Shown piece by piece: positions 24,302 to 31,994 of a stretch of 64,000 bases of DNA. The notes under the pieces were generated by a model. The model was given only the letters and a program-made list of their open reading frames with translations. It had not been told where the DNA came from and searched no databases. Position numbers and translations under genes: made by a program. Each line of letters starts with the position of its first letter. The stretch's first letter is position 1. The stretch spans positions 8,618,001-8,682,000 of the forward strand of contig NZ_CP109435.1 in NCBI RefSeq assembly GCF_036227125.1, given 5' to 3'. Source of the stretch: Streptomyces sp. NBC_01485. Its GTDB lineage: Bacteria > Actinomycetota > Actinomycetes > Streptomycetales > Streptomycetaceae.

Positions 24302-25326
24302 CGGGCCACCTTCCGGGCGAGCAGCGCCAGCAGCGGGGCGCCGAGGAACGCGGTCACGATGCCGACCTCCAGTTCGGACGGCCGGATCACCAGCCGGCCC
24401 AGGATGTCGGCCGACAGGAGCAGCAGCGGTCCCGCGATCAGACAGCCGGGCACCAGCAGCCGGTGGTCGCCGCCGAGCAGGGGCCGTACGAGGTGGGGGG
24501 CGGCCAGTCCGATGAAGGCGACCGGTCCGGCCACGGCGACCGCCGAACCGGCGAGCAGGACGACCGCGATGCCGCCCGCCAGCCGGATCCGGGTCACCGG
24601 CACGCCGAGCGCCTGCGCCGAATCGTCCCCCAGGGCAAGGGTGTTGAGCGCGGGGGAGACGGCCAGGGCGAGGAGCAGCCCGAGGACGAGGGTCGGCAGC
24701 ACCGGCCACAGCACGTCGAGGGGACGCTCCGCGAGGGACCCGGCGAGCCAGAACCGCGCCTCGTCCAGCGTGCGCTGGTTGAGCAGCATCACCGCCGACG
24801 TCCAGGAGAACAGCACGAGTTGGAGCACGGTGCCGCCGAGAGCCAGGCGTACGGGGTCGATGTCCCCGGCGCGCCGGGAGAGCGCCTGCGCGAAGAGGGC
24901 GGCGACCGCGGCGCCGGCGAAGGCGAACCACACGTACTCGACGGGGCTGTCGAGCTTCAGCGCGTAGATCGCGACCACGACCGCGAAGCCGGCGCCCGCG
25001 TTGATCCCGAGCGTGGTGGGGGAGGCGAGCGGGTTGCGCGTGACGCCCTGGGCGACGGCCCCGGCGACGCCCAGCGCGGCGCCCACGGCGAGTCCGATGA
25101 CCGTCCGCGGCAGCCGCAGGCCGGTCACCACGAGCGCCTCTCTCCCGTGGGCGTCGCCGAACAACGCGCCGGCCACGGTGGACAGGGGCACCGAACGGGC
25201 GCCGAGCGCGAGGCTCAACGCGGTGCACAGCACCAGGGCACCGATGCCGGTGAGGAAGAGGGAGACGTGCCGCAGGGCACGGGAGGGCACACCCGTGGGC
25301 AGCGCGTCCTGTCGGGTCGCAGTCAC
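24298..25326 (-). CDS. FecCD-family siderophore permease (subunit 1, first gene of operon)
   Basis: The 342-residue protein (GTG start) is the first gene of the operon. It has about nine to ten helices with LRLPRTVIGLAVGAALGVAG, VTRNPLASPTTLGINAGAGF, QALGVPVTRIRLAG and the coupling segment IGLAAPHLVRPLLGGDHRLL, all standard for FecCD permeases. The start codon lies 12 nt from an iron box, so DmdR-type repressor binding would block transcription here when iron is plentiful. The putative transcript continues through nine genes to 14205. Confidence 0.93.
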   Translation of the reverse strand: MTATRQDALPTGVPSRALRHVSLFLTGIGALVLCTALSLALGARSVPLSTVAGALFGDAHGREALVVTGLRLPRTVIGLAVGAALGVAGAVAQGVTRNPLASPTTLGINAGAGFAVVVAIYALKLDSPVEYVWFAFAGAAVAALFAQALSRRAGDIDPVRLALGGTVLQLVLFSWTSAVMLLNQRTLDEARFWLAGSLAERPLDVLWPVLPTLVLGLLLALAVSPALNTLALGDDSAQALGVPVTRIRLAGGIAVVLLAGSAVAVAGPVAFIGLAAPHLVRPLLGGDHRLLVPGCLIAGPLLLLSADILGRLVIRPSELEVGIVTAFLGAPLLALLARKVAR

Positions 25327-25337
25327 AAGGCGTGAGC

Positions 25338-25356
25338 TTAGGTTAGGCTTGGTTTA
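25338..25356. promoter_or_regulatory. DmdR/IdeR-like iron box in front of the siderophore operon
   Basis: TTAGGTTAGGCTTGGTTTA matches the IdeR/DmdR pattern TwAGGTwAGsCTwACCTwA at 16 of 19 positions, with the left half perfect. It sits 12 nt upstream of the first operon gene, where a bound repressor would cover the promoter. Iron-dependent control is inference from the motif. Confidence 0.75.
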
Positions 25357-25447
25357 GTTTTCAACCGGCTGTGCGGCGCATGTGATCTTCGCATCAAAAG
25401 GGTCGCGATGCGGAAACGCGTGTGATCATTTCCGTGAAACCGTCGAC

Positions 25448-25466
25448 TAAGGTAAGCCTTACTTGA
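25448..25466. promoter_or_regulatory. DmdR/IdeR-like iron box in front of the FhuF-like gene
   Basis: TAAGGTAAGCCTTACTTGA matches the same degenerate pattern at 17 of 19 positions, with a palindromic centre GTAAG-C-CTTAC. It lies 22 nt upstream of the reductase start. Confidence 0.78.
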
Positions 25467-25487
25467 TCTCTTCGTAGGGGAGTGCCG

Positions 25488-26294
25488 ATGCCCGTGACCC
25501 TGGAGACCCGTGCCCTCGGTGACGTGTACCGGCGGCTGACCGGCCTCTGCGACGTCCTGGACGTCGACGTGACGGACAGCAGGGCAGGCGTCACCGCCCT
25601 GGATCTGACGAAGGACCAGAAGACCCTGGACGCCTTCGTCGACGCCGAGGCCGACCGCATCCGCGACCGCCACGGCGTCGCCGTACCCCGGCATGTGGCC
25701 GCCTCGCGCGCCCTGCACGACTACGCCTGGTCCGTCGCCCTGCTGACCAGCGGGCCCTGGTACCTGGAGCGCACGGTGCCCCGGATCCGGCTCGAGGACA
25801 TCGGGCTCGACCTCGGCTCGGGCGCCTGCACGATCACGCCCCGCACGGACCTCGCGTGCCTGGCCGGGGCACCGCAGGCCGGTCGGCCCGGGGTCCGCAC
25901 GGTCCCGGACGAGGAGGCGCTGCGCGCGGAGTTGAGGTCCGCCGTCGCCGACCACATGGCCCCCCTCCTGGCCGCGCTCGGCCCGGTCGCGCGGCGCGGG
26001 TCGCGCGCCCTGTGGGGCATGGTGGGCGACGACCTCGTCTCCGGCCTGTGGTATCTGGGCCGGGTCCTCGGCGGCGAGGAGGAAGGGATGCGCGCGGCCA
26101 CCGACGTGCTCCCGGACGGCCTGTCGCCGTACCCGGCGGGCGCAGGCTTCCGGCTCCTCACGGACGAACACGGCCGACGGCACCCCACGCGCACCCGCAC
26201 CGGCTGCTGCATGTTCTACGCCGTCAAGCCGGCGGAATCCTGCCTGACCTGCCCCCGCACGGCCGACGCCGAACGCCTGCGACGGCTCGCCTAG
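25488..26294 (+). CDS. FhuF-like (2Fe-2S) ferric-siderophore reductase
   Basis: The 268-residue protein ends with RTGCCMFYAVKPAESCLTCP. This is the C-C-x10-C-x2-C arrangement that binds a 2Fe-2S cluster in FhuF and related siderophore-iron reductases. The N-terminal 200 residues are helical and match the usual FhuF-like size. The role is reductive release of iron from the imported complex in the cytoplasm. I took the ATG at 25488 because GGGG lies seven nt ahead; a GTG at 25482 is also possible. It diverges from the siderophore operon and has its own iron box, so it is probably co-induced in iron starvation. The cluster ligands are clear; reductase specificity is inferred from context. Confidence 0.88.
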   Translation: MPVTLETRALGDVYRRLTGLCDVLDVDVTDSRAGVTALDLTKDQKTLDAFVDAEADRIRDRHGVAVPRHVAASRALHDYAWSVALLTSGPWYLERTVPRIRLEDIGLDLGSGACTITPRTDLACLAGAPQAGRPGVRTVPDEEALRAELRSAVADHMAPLLAALGPVARRGSRALWGMVGDDLVSGLWYLGRVLGGEEEGMRAATDVLPDGLSPYPAGAGFRLLTDEHGRRHPTRTRTGCCMFYAVKPAESCLTCPRTADAERLRRLA

Positions 26295-26338
26295 CACCTG
26301 CCCCGGTCATGCGCACCTGCGGACCCCGACCCGCCGGT

Positions 26339-28093
26339 TCACTCGACCGTCGCGAGGAACTGGGTCGCCGCCAGCTCCGCGTAGAGCGGGTCGCCCGCCA
26401 CGAGCTCACGGTGCGTACCCACCGCGCGGACCCGGCCCGCGTCCATGACGACGATCCGGTCGGCCATCGTGACCGTCGACAACCGGTGCGCGACGACGAG
26501 GACGGTGGTCGTGCGGGCGACGTCCGCGACGGTGTCGCGCAGCGCCGCCTCGTTCACCGCGTCCAGTTGGGAGGTCGCCTCGTCGAGCAGGAGGAGGCGC
26601 GGACGACGCAGCAGGGCGCGGGCGATGGCCACGCGCTGCCGCTCACCGCCGGACAGTTTCGTACCCCGGTGTCCGACCAGCGTGTCCAGCCCCTGCGGCA
26701 GCCGTTCGACCAGACCGTCGAGGCGGGTCGTCTTGAGCACGCGCCGCACCGCGCTGTCGTCCGCGTCCGCGTTCCCCAGCAGCAGGTTGTCGTGCAGTGA
26801 GCCCGACAGCACGGGCGCGTCCTGCTCCACGTAGCCGATGGAGGACCGCAGATGGGACAGCTCCCAGTCGTCGAGGTCGCGGCCGTCCAGGGTGATCGTG
26901 CCGGACTCCGGGTCGTAGAACCGCTCGATCAGCGAGAACACCGTGGTCTTGCCCGCGCCCGACGGTCCGACGAACGCGGTCATGCCCCGGGCCGGCACGG
27001 CGAACGTCACCCCGTGGTGGACGTACGGCAGATCGTCGGCGTACCGGAAACGGACGTCGGTGAAGGCGAGCGAGGCCGGTTCGGAGGCGGGGGAGGGCAG
27101 CGGTGCGGGACGGGACGCCGGCTCGGCGGGCAGGTGCAGGGCCTCCTGGATGCGGCTCAGGGCGGCGGAACCCGTCTGGTACTGGGTGATCGCGCCGACG
27201 ACCTGCTGGATCGGCGACATCAGATAGAAGACGTACAGCAGGAACGCCACCAGCGTGCCGACCTCGATCGCGCCCGTCGCGACCCGCGCCCCGCCCACCG
27301 CGAGGACGGTGATGAAGGCGGTCTGCATCGCCAGACCGGCCGTGTTGCCCGCGACCGCCGCCCACTTGGCGGCGCTCACGCTCTGCCGCCAGGACTCCTC
27401 GGCCGCCGTGTGCAGCGTCGTCTCCTCACGGTGCTCGGCGCCCGACGCCTTCACCGTGCGCAGCGCGCCCAGCACCCTCTCCAGCGAGGCCCCCATCACC
27501 CCGACCGCGTCCTGCGCGCGCCGGCTCGCCCGGTTGATGCGCGGCACGATCACCCCGAGGACGGTCCCCGCGCACAGGATCACGGCCAGCGTGACCCCCA
27601 GCAGCACCGGGTCCACCAAGCCCATCATCACGATCGTGGCGACGAGCGTCAGACCGCCGGTGCCGAGGCCCACCAGCGAGTCGGTGGTCACCTCGCGCAG
27701 CAGCGTCGTGTCGGAGGTGATGCGGGCCATCAGGTCACCGGGCTCGCTGCGGTCCACGGCCGGGATCCGCAGCCGCAGCAGATACGAGGACAGCGCCCGG
27801 CGGGCACCGAGCACCACCGACTCCGCCGTACGCCGCAGCACGTACGAACCCAGCGCGCCCAGCGCCGAGTTGGCGACGACCAGAGCCGTCAACGCCAGCA
27901 ACGCGCCGGTTATCGCCCGGTCGTGGCCCAGGTCGTCGATCAACCCCCGTGCCACCAGCGGCAGAAGCAGCCCGGTCGCGCCGGTGACGAGCGAGAGCGC
28001 CGCACCCGCCAGCAGGGCCCGGCGGTGCGGCCGCACGTAGTCGAGCAACAGCCGCCACGGGGGCCGGCCGCCGGCTGTCTCTGCGATGGTCAC
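26339..28093 (-). CDS. ABC exporter, fused membrane and ATPase domains
   Basis: The 584-residue protein (GTG start after GAGGAG) has a six-helix exporter domain over residues 1-310. An ATPase domain follows, with Walker A GPSGAGKT near residue 375, Q-loop YVEQDAPVLSG, signature KLSGGERQRVAIARAL, Walker B LLLLDEATSQLD and switch histidine VVAHRLSTV. It resembles multidrug or lipid half-transporters (MsbA/LmrA type) that work as homodimers. It is convergent with the FhuF-like gene, so it need not belong to the siderophore system. A perfect 9-bp inverted repeat lies just upstream of its start, pointing to control by a TetR-type repressor that is not encoded next to it. Substrate unknown. Confidence 0.92.
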   Translation of the reverse strand: MTIAETAGGRPPWRLLLDYVRPHRRALLAGAALSLVTGATGLLLPLVARGLIDDLGHDRAITGALLALTALVVANSALGALGSYVLRRTAESVVLGARRALSSYLLRLRIPAVDRSEPGDLMARITSDTTLLREVTTDSLVGLGTGGLTLVATIVMMGLVDPVLLGVTLAVILCAGTVLGVIVPRINRASRRAQDAVGVMGASLERVLGALRTVKASGAEHREETTLHTAAEESWRQSVSAAKWAAVAGNTAGLAMQTAFITVLAVGGARVATGAIEVGTLVAFLLYVFYLMSPIQQVVGAITQYQTGSAALSRIQEALHLPAEPASRPAPLPSPASEPASLAFTDVRFRYADDLPYVHHGVTFAVPARGMTAFVGPSGAGKTTVFSLIERFYDPESGTITLDGRDLDDWELSHLRSSIGYVEQDAPVLSGSLHDNLLLGNADADDSAVRRVLKTTRLDGLVERLPQGLDTLVGHRGTKLSGGERQRVAIARALLRRPRLLLLDEATSQLDAVNEAALRDTVADVARTTTVLVVAHRLSTVTMADRIVVMDAGRVRAVGTHRELVAGDPLYAELAATQFLATVE

Positions 28094-28121
28094 GGGGCTC
28101 CTCGGGGGTGGGGCGGTCGGC

Positions 28122-28154
28122 GAATGTAACAGAACGGTGGATTCCGTTACATTC
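28122..28154. promoter_or_regulatory. Operator-like inverted repeat upstream of the ABC exporter
   Basis: GAATGTAAC (28122-28130) and GTTACATTC (28146-28154) are perfect 9-bp complements separated by 15 bp, with a nested AACGG/CCGTT pair. It lies 29 nt upstream of the exporter start, likely over its promoter. The form suits a TetR-family repressor of an efflux pump. Confidence 0.6.
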
Positions 28155-28374
28155 GGTGACCGGGAGTCGGAGCCCTCAGGCTACTTCGCCGGCCCGTTCG
28201 GCGATCGGCGGTACGGAGGGTGCGAATGAGGAGAAAACGGGGGAGACGGTGTGGGGTTCTCCGAGGTGAGCGTGCGCTCCGGCCGGCCGCCGACAAGTGA
28301 TCTCCTGCCCTTACTGATCAGTTGCGATTAGGGTCGAGGGGGACGGGGGAGTCGCAGAGGAAGGGTGAAACACC

Positions 28375-29463
28375 ATGCCGCAGGAAGTACGCGGTGTCAT
28401 CGCACCGGGCAAGGACGAGCCGGTACGGGTCGAGACGATCGTGATCCCCGACCCCGGCCCCGGAGAAGCCGTGGTGCAGATCCAGGCCTGCGGGGTCTGT
28501 CACACCGACCTGCACTACAAGCAGGGCGGCATCAACGACGACTTCCCGTTCCTGCTCGGCCACGAGGCGGCGGGCGTGGTGGAGTCGGTGGGCGAGGGCG
28601 TCACGGACGTCGCGCCCGGCGACTTCGTCATCCTGAACTGGCGCGCGGTGTGCGGGCAGTGCCGGGCCTGTCTGCGGGGCAAGCCCTGGTACTGCTTCGA
28701 CACGCACAACGCCAAGCAGAAGATGACGCTCGCCTCGACCGGCCAGGAGCTCTCCCCGGCTCTCGGCATCGGCGCGTTCGCCGAGAAGACGCTGGTGGCG
28801 GCCGGGCAGTGCACGAAGGTCGACGCGTCCGTGTCGGCGGCCGTGGCCGGGCTGCTGGGCTGTGGCGTGATGGCGGGCATCGGCGCCGCGATCAACACCG
28901 GCAACGTCGGCCGCGGCGACACGGTCGCCGTCATCGGCTGCGGCGGGGTCGGCGACGCGGCGATCGCGGGGTCGAACCTGGCGGGCGCGGCGAAGATCAT
29001 CGCCGTGGACATCGACGACAGCAAGCTGGCCACGGCCCGGAAGATGGGCGCCACGCACACCGTCAACTCCCGCGAGACCGACGCGGTCGAGGCGATCCGT
29101 GAGCTGACCGGCGGCTTCGGCGCCGACGTCGTCATCGAGGCGGTCGGCCGCCCGGAGACCTACCGGCAGGCGTTCTACGCCCGCGACCTCGCCGGCACGG
29201 TCGTCCTGGTCGGCGTACCGACCCCGGAGATGAAGCTCGAACTGCCCCTCCTGGACGTCTTCGGACGCGGCGGGTCCCTGAAGTCGTCCTGGTACGGCGA
29301 CTGCCTGCCCTCCCGCGACTTCCCCATGCTGATCGACCTGCACGTGCAGGGCCGCCTGGACCTCGGCGCGTTCGTGACCGAGACCATCCAACTCGACGAG
29401 ATCGAGAAGGCGTTCGAGCGGATGCACCACGGAGACGTGCTGCGTTCGGTGGTGGTGCTGTGA
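28375..29463 (+). CDS. mscR: S-(hydroxymethyl)mycothiol dehydrogenase (zinc alcohol dehydrogenase)
   Basis: The 362-residue protein is a class III-type medium-chain dehydrogenase. ACGVCHTDLHYKQGG carries a catalytic-zinc cysteine, GHEAAGVVESVGEGV the zinc histidine, CGQCRACLRGKPWYC the four structural-zinc cysteines and VIGCGGVGDAAIAG the NAD-binding loop. The overall sequence and length match actinobacterial mycothiol-dependent formaldehyde dehydrogenases, which oxidise the formaldehyde-mycothiol adduct to formyl-mycothiol. The stop TGA shares its A with the ATG of a metallo-beta-lactamase-fold hydrolase; the same pairing occurs at Rv2259-Rv2260 in Mycobacterium tuberculosis. This strongly supports the mycothiol assignment over a general alcohol dehydrogenase. 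A short palindrome ACTGATCAGT (28313-28322) lies upstream. Confidence 0.9.
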   Translation: MPQEVRGVIAPGKDEPVRVETIVIPDPGPGEAVVQIQACGVCHTDLHYKQGGINDDFPFLLGHEAAGVVESVGEGVTDVAPGDFVILNWRAVCGQCRACLRGKPWYCFDTHNAKQKMTLASTGQELSPALGIGAFAEKTLVAAGQCTKVDASVSAAVAGLLGCGVMAGIGAAINTGNVGRGDTVAVIGCGGVGDAAIAGSNLAGAAKIIAVDIDDSKLATARKMGATHTVNSRETDAVEAIRELTGGFGADVVIEAVGRPETYRQAFYARDLAGTVVLVGVPTPEMKLELPLLDVFGRGGSLKSSWYGDCLPSRDFPMLIDLHVQGRLDLGAFVTETIQLDEIEKAFERMHHGDVLRSVVVL

Positions 29464-30092
29464 TGACCGCGCGCATCGAACACCTCGTCACCTCCGGTCA
29501 GTTCAGCCTCGACGGCGGCACCTGGGACGTCGACAACAACGTGTGGATCGTCGGCGACGACCACGAGGCCGTCGTCATCGACGCCGCGCACGACGCCGAC
29601 GCCATCCTCGCCGCCGTGGGCGACCGCAGACTGACGGCCATCGTCTGCACCCACGCCCACAACGACCACGTCTCCGCAGCGCCGGCCCTCGCCGACGCGA
29701 CCGGCGCGAAAATCTGGCTGCACCCGGACGACCTGCCGTTGTGGAAGCTCACCCACCCGGGCCGCGAACCCGACGCCCACCTGGCCGACGGGCAGGTCAT
29801 CGAGGTCGCCGGCACCGACCTGACCGTCCTGCACACCCCCGGGCACGCGCCCGGCGCGGTCTGCCTGTACGACCCCGGGCTCGGCGTGCTCTTCACCGGC
29901 GACACCCTTTTCCACGGCGGCCCCGGCGCCACCGGCCGCTCCTACTCCCACTTCCCGACGATCATCACGTCCATCAAGGACCGGCTGCTCGCCCTCCCGC
30001 CCGAGACGAAGGTGCTGACCGGCCACGGCGACGCGACGACCATCGGCGCGGAGGCACCCCACCTGGAGGAATGGATCGCCCGCGGCCACTGA
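29463..30092 (+). CDS. Metallo-beta-lactamase-fold hydrolase, partner of mscR
   Basis: The 209-residue protein has the MBL motifs in order: THAHNDH near residue 62, HTPGHAPGAV, FTGDTLFHGG and a C-terminal GHG, giving ligands for two zinc ions. It is a glyoxalase II-like thioester hydrolase by fold. Translation is coupled to mscR (TGATG overlap). From this context it probably hydrolyses S-formylmycothiol to formate and mycothiol, completing formaldehyde detoxification. That step is inference; glyoxalase II-type activity on another mycothiol thioester is the main alternative. It is cytoplasmic. A short hairpin (GCCCGC/GCGGGC, 30114-30132) follows the stop. Confidence 0.87.
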   Translation: MTARIEHLVTSGQFSLDGGTWDVDNNVWIVGDDHEAVVIDAAHDADAILAAVGDRRLTAIVCTHAHNDHVSAAPALADATGAKIWLHPDDLPLWKLTHPGREPDAHLADGQVIEVAGTDLTVLHTPGHAPGAVCLYDPGLGVLFTGDTLFHGGPGATGRSYSHFPTIITSIKDRLLALPPETKVLTGHGDATTIGAEAPHLEEWIARGH

Positions 30093-30143
30093 CCGGACCC
30101 GGGAACCCGGGACGCCCGCCGAAAACGCGGGCACCCCGGCGGA

Positions 30144-30250
30144 GCGGCTGCGCCCGGCCGGGTGAGAGCCGCCGAAAGGCGACAGGAGATGTCCGGCTTT
30201 CCGGGGACCCTCGTAGCGACACCACTCGCACGAGGCAGGGAGGCCGGACA
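30144..30250 (+). promoter_or_regulatory. Structured leader that can pair with the SDR start region
   Basis: GCGGCT (30144-30149) can pair with AGCCGC (30167-30172), but those bases also form the arm of CGCC-GAAA-GGCG (30170-30181), so the two hairpins exclude each other. Downstream, TGTCCGGC (30190-30197) is complementary to GCCGGACA (30243-30250), which abuts the GGGAGG ribosome site and includes the A of the ATG. It can pair instead with the local CCGG (30201-30204). The pattern suggests translational control of the SDR gene. No known riboswitch class is recognised. Confidence 0.4.
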
Positions 30251-31164
30251 TGTCAGGGCCGCTGGAGGACAAGGTCGCACTGGTCGCAGGGGCGACCCGG
30301 GGCGCGGGGCGCGGGATCGCCGTGGAGCTGGGGGCGGCCGGCGCCACCGTCTACGTGACGGGACGCACCACCCGCGACCGGCGCTCCGAGTACGACCGAC
30401 CCGAGACGATCGAGGACACCGCCGACCTGGTCACCGAGGCGGGCGGTCACGGCATCGCCGTCCCCACCGACCACCTCGACCCCGCGCAGGTCCGCGCCCT
30501 CGTCGACCGCATCGCCGGCGAACACGGTCGCCTCGACATCCTGGTCAACGACATCTGGGGCGGCGAGAAGCTCTTCGAGTGGGACGCCACGGTCTGGGAG
30601 CACGACCTCGACAACGGTCTGCGGATGCTCCGGCTCGGCGTCGAGACCCATGCCGTCACCAGCCACCACGCCCTCCCGCTGCTCCTGCGCAACCCGGGCG
30701 GCCTGGTCGTCGAGATGACCGACGGGACCGCCGAGTACAACCGCGACACCTACCGCGTGAACTTCTTCTACGACCTCGCCAAGGCGTCCGTCCTGCGCAT
30801 GGCCTTCGCCCTCGGCCACGAACTCGGCCCGCGCGGCGCCACCGCCGTCGCGCTCACCCCCGGCTGGCTGCGCTCGGAGCTGATGCTCGACCAGTTCGGG
30901 GTACGCGAGGACAACTGGCGCGACGCCCTCGTCCGCGTCCCCCACTTCGCCATCTCCGAGACACCCCGCTACGTCGGCCGCGCCGTCGCCGCCCTCGCCG
31001 CCGACCCCGACGTCGCCCGCCACAACGGACGGTCCCTCTCCAGCGGCGGCCTCGCCCCGGTGTACGGCTTCACCGACCTCGACGGCAGCCGCCCGGACGC
31101 CTGGCGCTACCTCGTCGAGGTCCAGGACGCGGGAAAGCCGGCGGACACGACGGGCTACCGCTGA
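30250..31164 (+). CDS. Short-chain dehydrogenase/reductase
   Basis: The 304-residue protein is an SDR. The cofactor loop is VAGATRGAGRGIA near residue 13 (TGxxxGxG variant), followed by YVTGRTTRDRR, whose arginines suggest NADPH preference. DILVNDIWGGEKL replaces the usual NNAG with NDIWG. EMTDGTAEYN stands where the catalytic serine strand ends, and YDLAKASV supplies the Tyr-x-x-x-Lys pair near residue 178. PGWLRSEL follows as the standard loop after the active site. The long C-terminus (ETPRYVGRAVAALAADPDV and onward) matches a subgroup of about 300-residue SDRs of unknown substrate. GGGAGG precedes the ATG. Cytoplasmic; the reaction cannot be assigned. Confidence 0.87.
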   Translation: MSGPLEDKVALVAGATRGAGRGIAVELGAAGATVYVTGRTTRDRRSEYDRPETIEDTADLVTEAGGHGIAVPTDHLDPAQVRALVDRIAGEHGRLDILVNDIWGGEKLFEWDATVWEHDLDNGLRMLRLGVETHAVTSHHALPLLLRNPGGLVVEMTDGTAEYNRDTYRVNFFYDLAKASVLRMAFALGHELGPRGATAVALTPGWLRSELMLDQFGVREDNWRDALVRVPHFAISETPRYVGRAVAALAADPDVARHNGRSLSSGGLAPVYGFTDLDGSRPDAWRYLVEVQDAGKPADTTGYR

Positions 31165-31205
31165 GCGAGGGCTCCTCAACACGCCTATAAGGCCAGCCCT
31201 GTTGA

Positions 31206-31233
31206 CACGGTAGAGACGGCAGGCACGGTAGAG
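31206..31233. repeat. Two 10-bp direct repeats left of the tnpB relic
   Basis: CACGGTAGAG occurs at 31206-31215 and 31224-31233. They lie in the short space between the SDR stop and the transposase remnant. They might be part of a left element end, but no matching sequence was seen at the right end. Confidence 0.3.
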
Positions 31234-31263
31234 GGACTTAACGACACCTGAAGCTGTTTTCGC

Positions 31264-31858
31264 TTGTCCTGCCCGGCGGCCGTCGGGCAGCCCACCCCCA
31301 GCCCGGCCGCACCGCCGCCGCGCGCCTGGCCCGCTGCCAGAAGCAGATGGCCCGCCGCCGCACCCCGAAGGGCAAGGGGGCCACCAAGGGATACCGGCGC
31401 GCGGCGGCCCAGGCCGCGAAGATCCACAGAAGATCGCCCGGCAACGCCAGGACACCGCCGGCAAGTGGGCCAAGACCGTCGTCCGCGTCTTCGACCAGCT
31501 CGCGGTGGAGGACTTCCGCCCCACGTTCCCGGCGAAGTCCACGATGGCCCGCAAGGCCGCGGACGCCGCGGTCGGCGCGACCAGGACCGCGCTGACCGAG
31601 ATGGCCCGCAAGCACGGCCGCATCGTGCACCTCGTGCACCCGGCCCACACCACGATGGACTGTTCCGGGTGCGGAGCGAGAACCAAGCACGCACGGCCCC
31701 TTTCCGAACGAACCTACGCGTGCACCGCGTGCGGAACGGTGTCCCCCGGAGACATGAACTCCGCCCGCGTGATGCTCGTCCGGGCTGGTCTCAACCCGGC
31801 TGGCGCTGATGGCGGAAGACCTCTGGAAGCGCCGTTTTCCCGAGGCAGCCTGAGCCAG
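31264..31858 (+). pseudogene. Decayed IS200/IS605-type tnpB (N-terminal deletion plus frameshift)
   Basis: Residues similar to Streptomyces TnpB appear in two frames. The first is LARCQKQMARRRTPKGKG to AAQAAKIHR (31326 to about 31430). The second is KIARQRQDTAGKWAKTVV, LAVEDFRP, TALTEMARKHGRIVHLV and the zinc ribbon CSGCG...CTACG with DMNSARVMLVRAG. The junction fits loss of one A near 31431 (expected Arg-Lys-Ile). The RuvC-II glutamate (VEDF) and RuvC-III aspartate (DMNS) remain, but the RuvC-I region with the first catalytic aspartate is deleted, so no nuclease activity is expected. No tnpA is present. The cysteine pairs are intact, consistent with recent decay. Confidence 0.8.
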
Positions 31859-31862
31859 GAAT

Positions 31863-31894
31863 CCCCTCCCTTCTTCAGGGAGGGGAGGATGTCA
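31863..31894 (+). ncRNA. Right-end hairpin of the IS605-like element, possible omega-RNA scaffold remnant
   Basis: CCCCTCCCT (31863-31871) pairs with AGGGAGGGG (31877-31885) around TCTTC, followed by AGGATGTCA ending at 31894. This is a standard right-end form of IS200/IS605 elements next to tnpB. In active elements this end encodes the 3' part of the omega RNA, with the adjoining flank acting as guide. Expression is not shown. Confidence 0.5.
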
Positions 31895-31994
31895 GTGTTT
31901 CGTCACAGGTTGGGCGGGACTACAACCAGGACCCCCGTACAGCGGTCAAGGTTGACGAGATCGCCGTAATCGTGCCAGGGAGAGGGCAGCAGTC

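Noticed and set aside
28226..28300. Short open frame starting MRRKRGRRCG upstream of mscR
   Set aside because: 24 codons, Arg-rich, no conserved pattern; likely chance in the mscR leader region.
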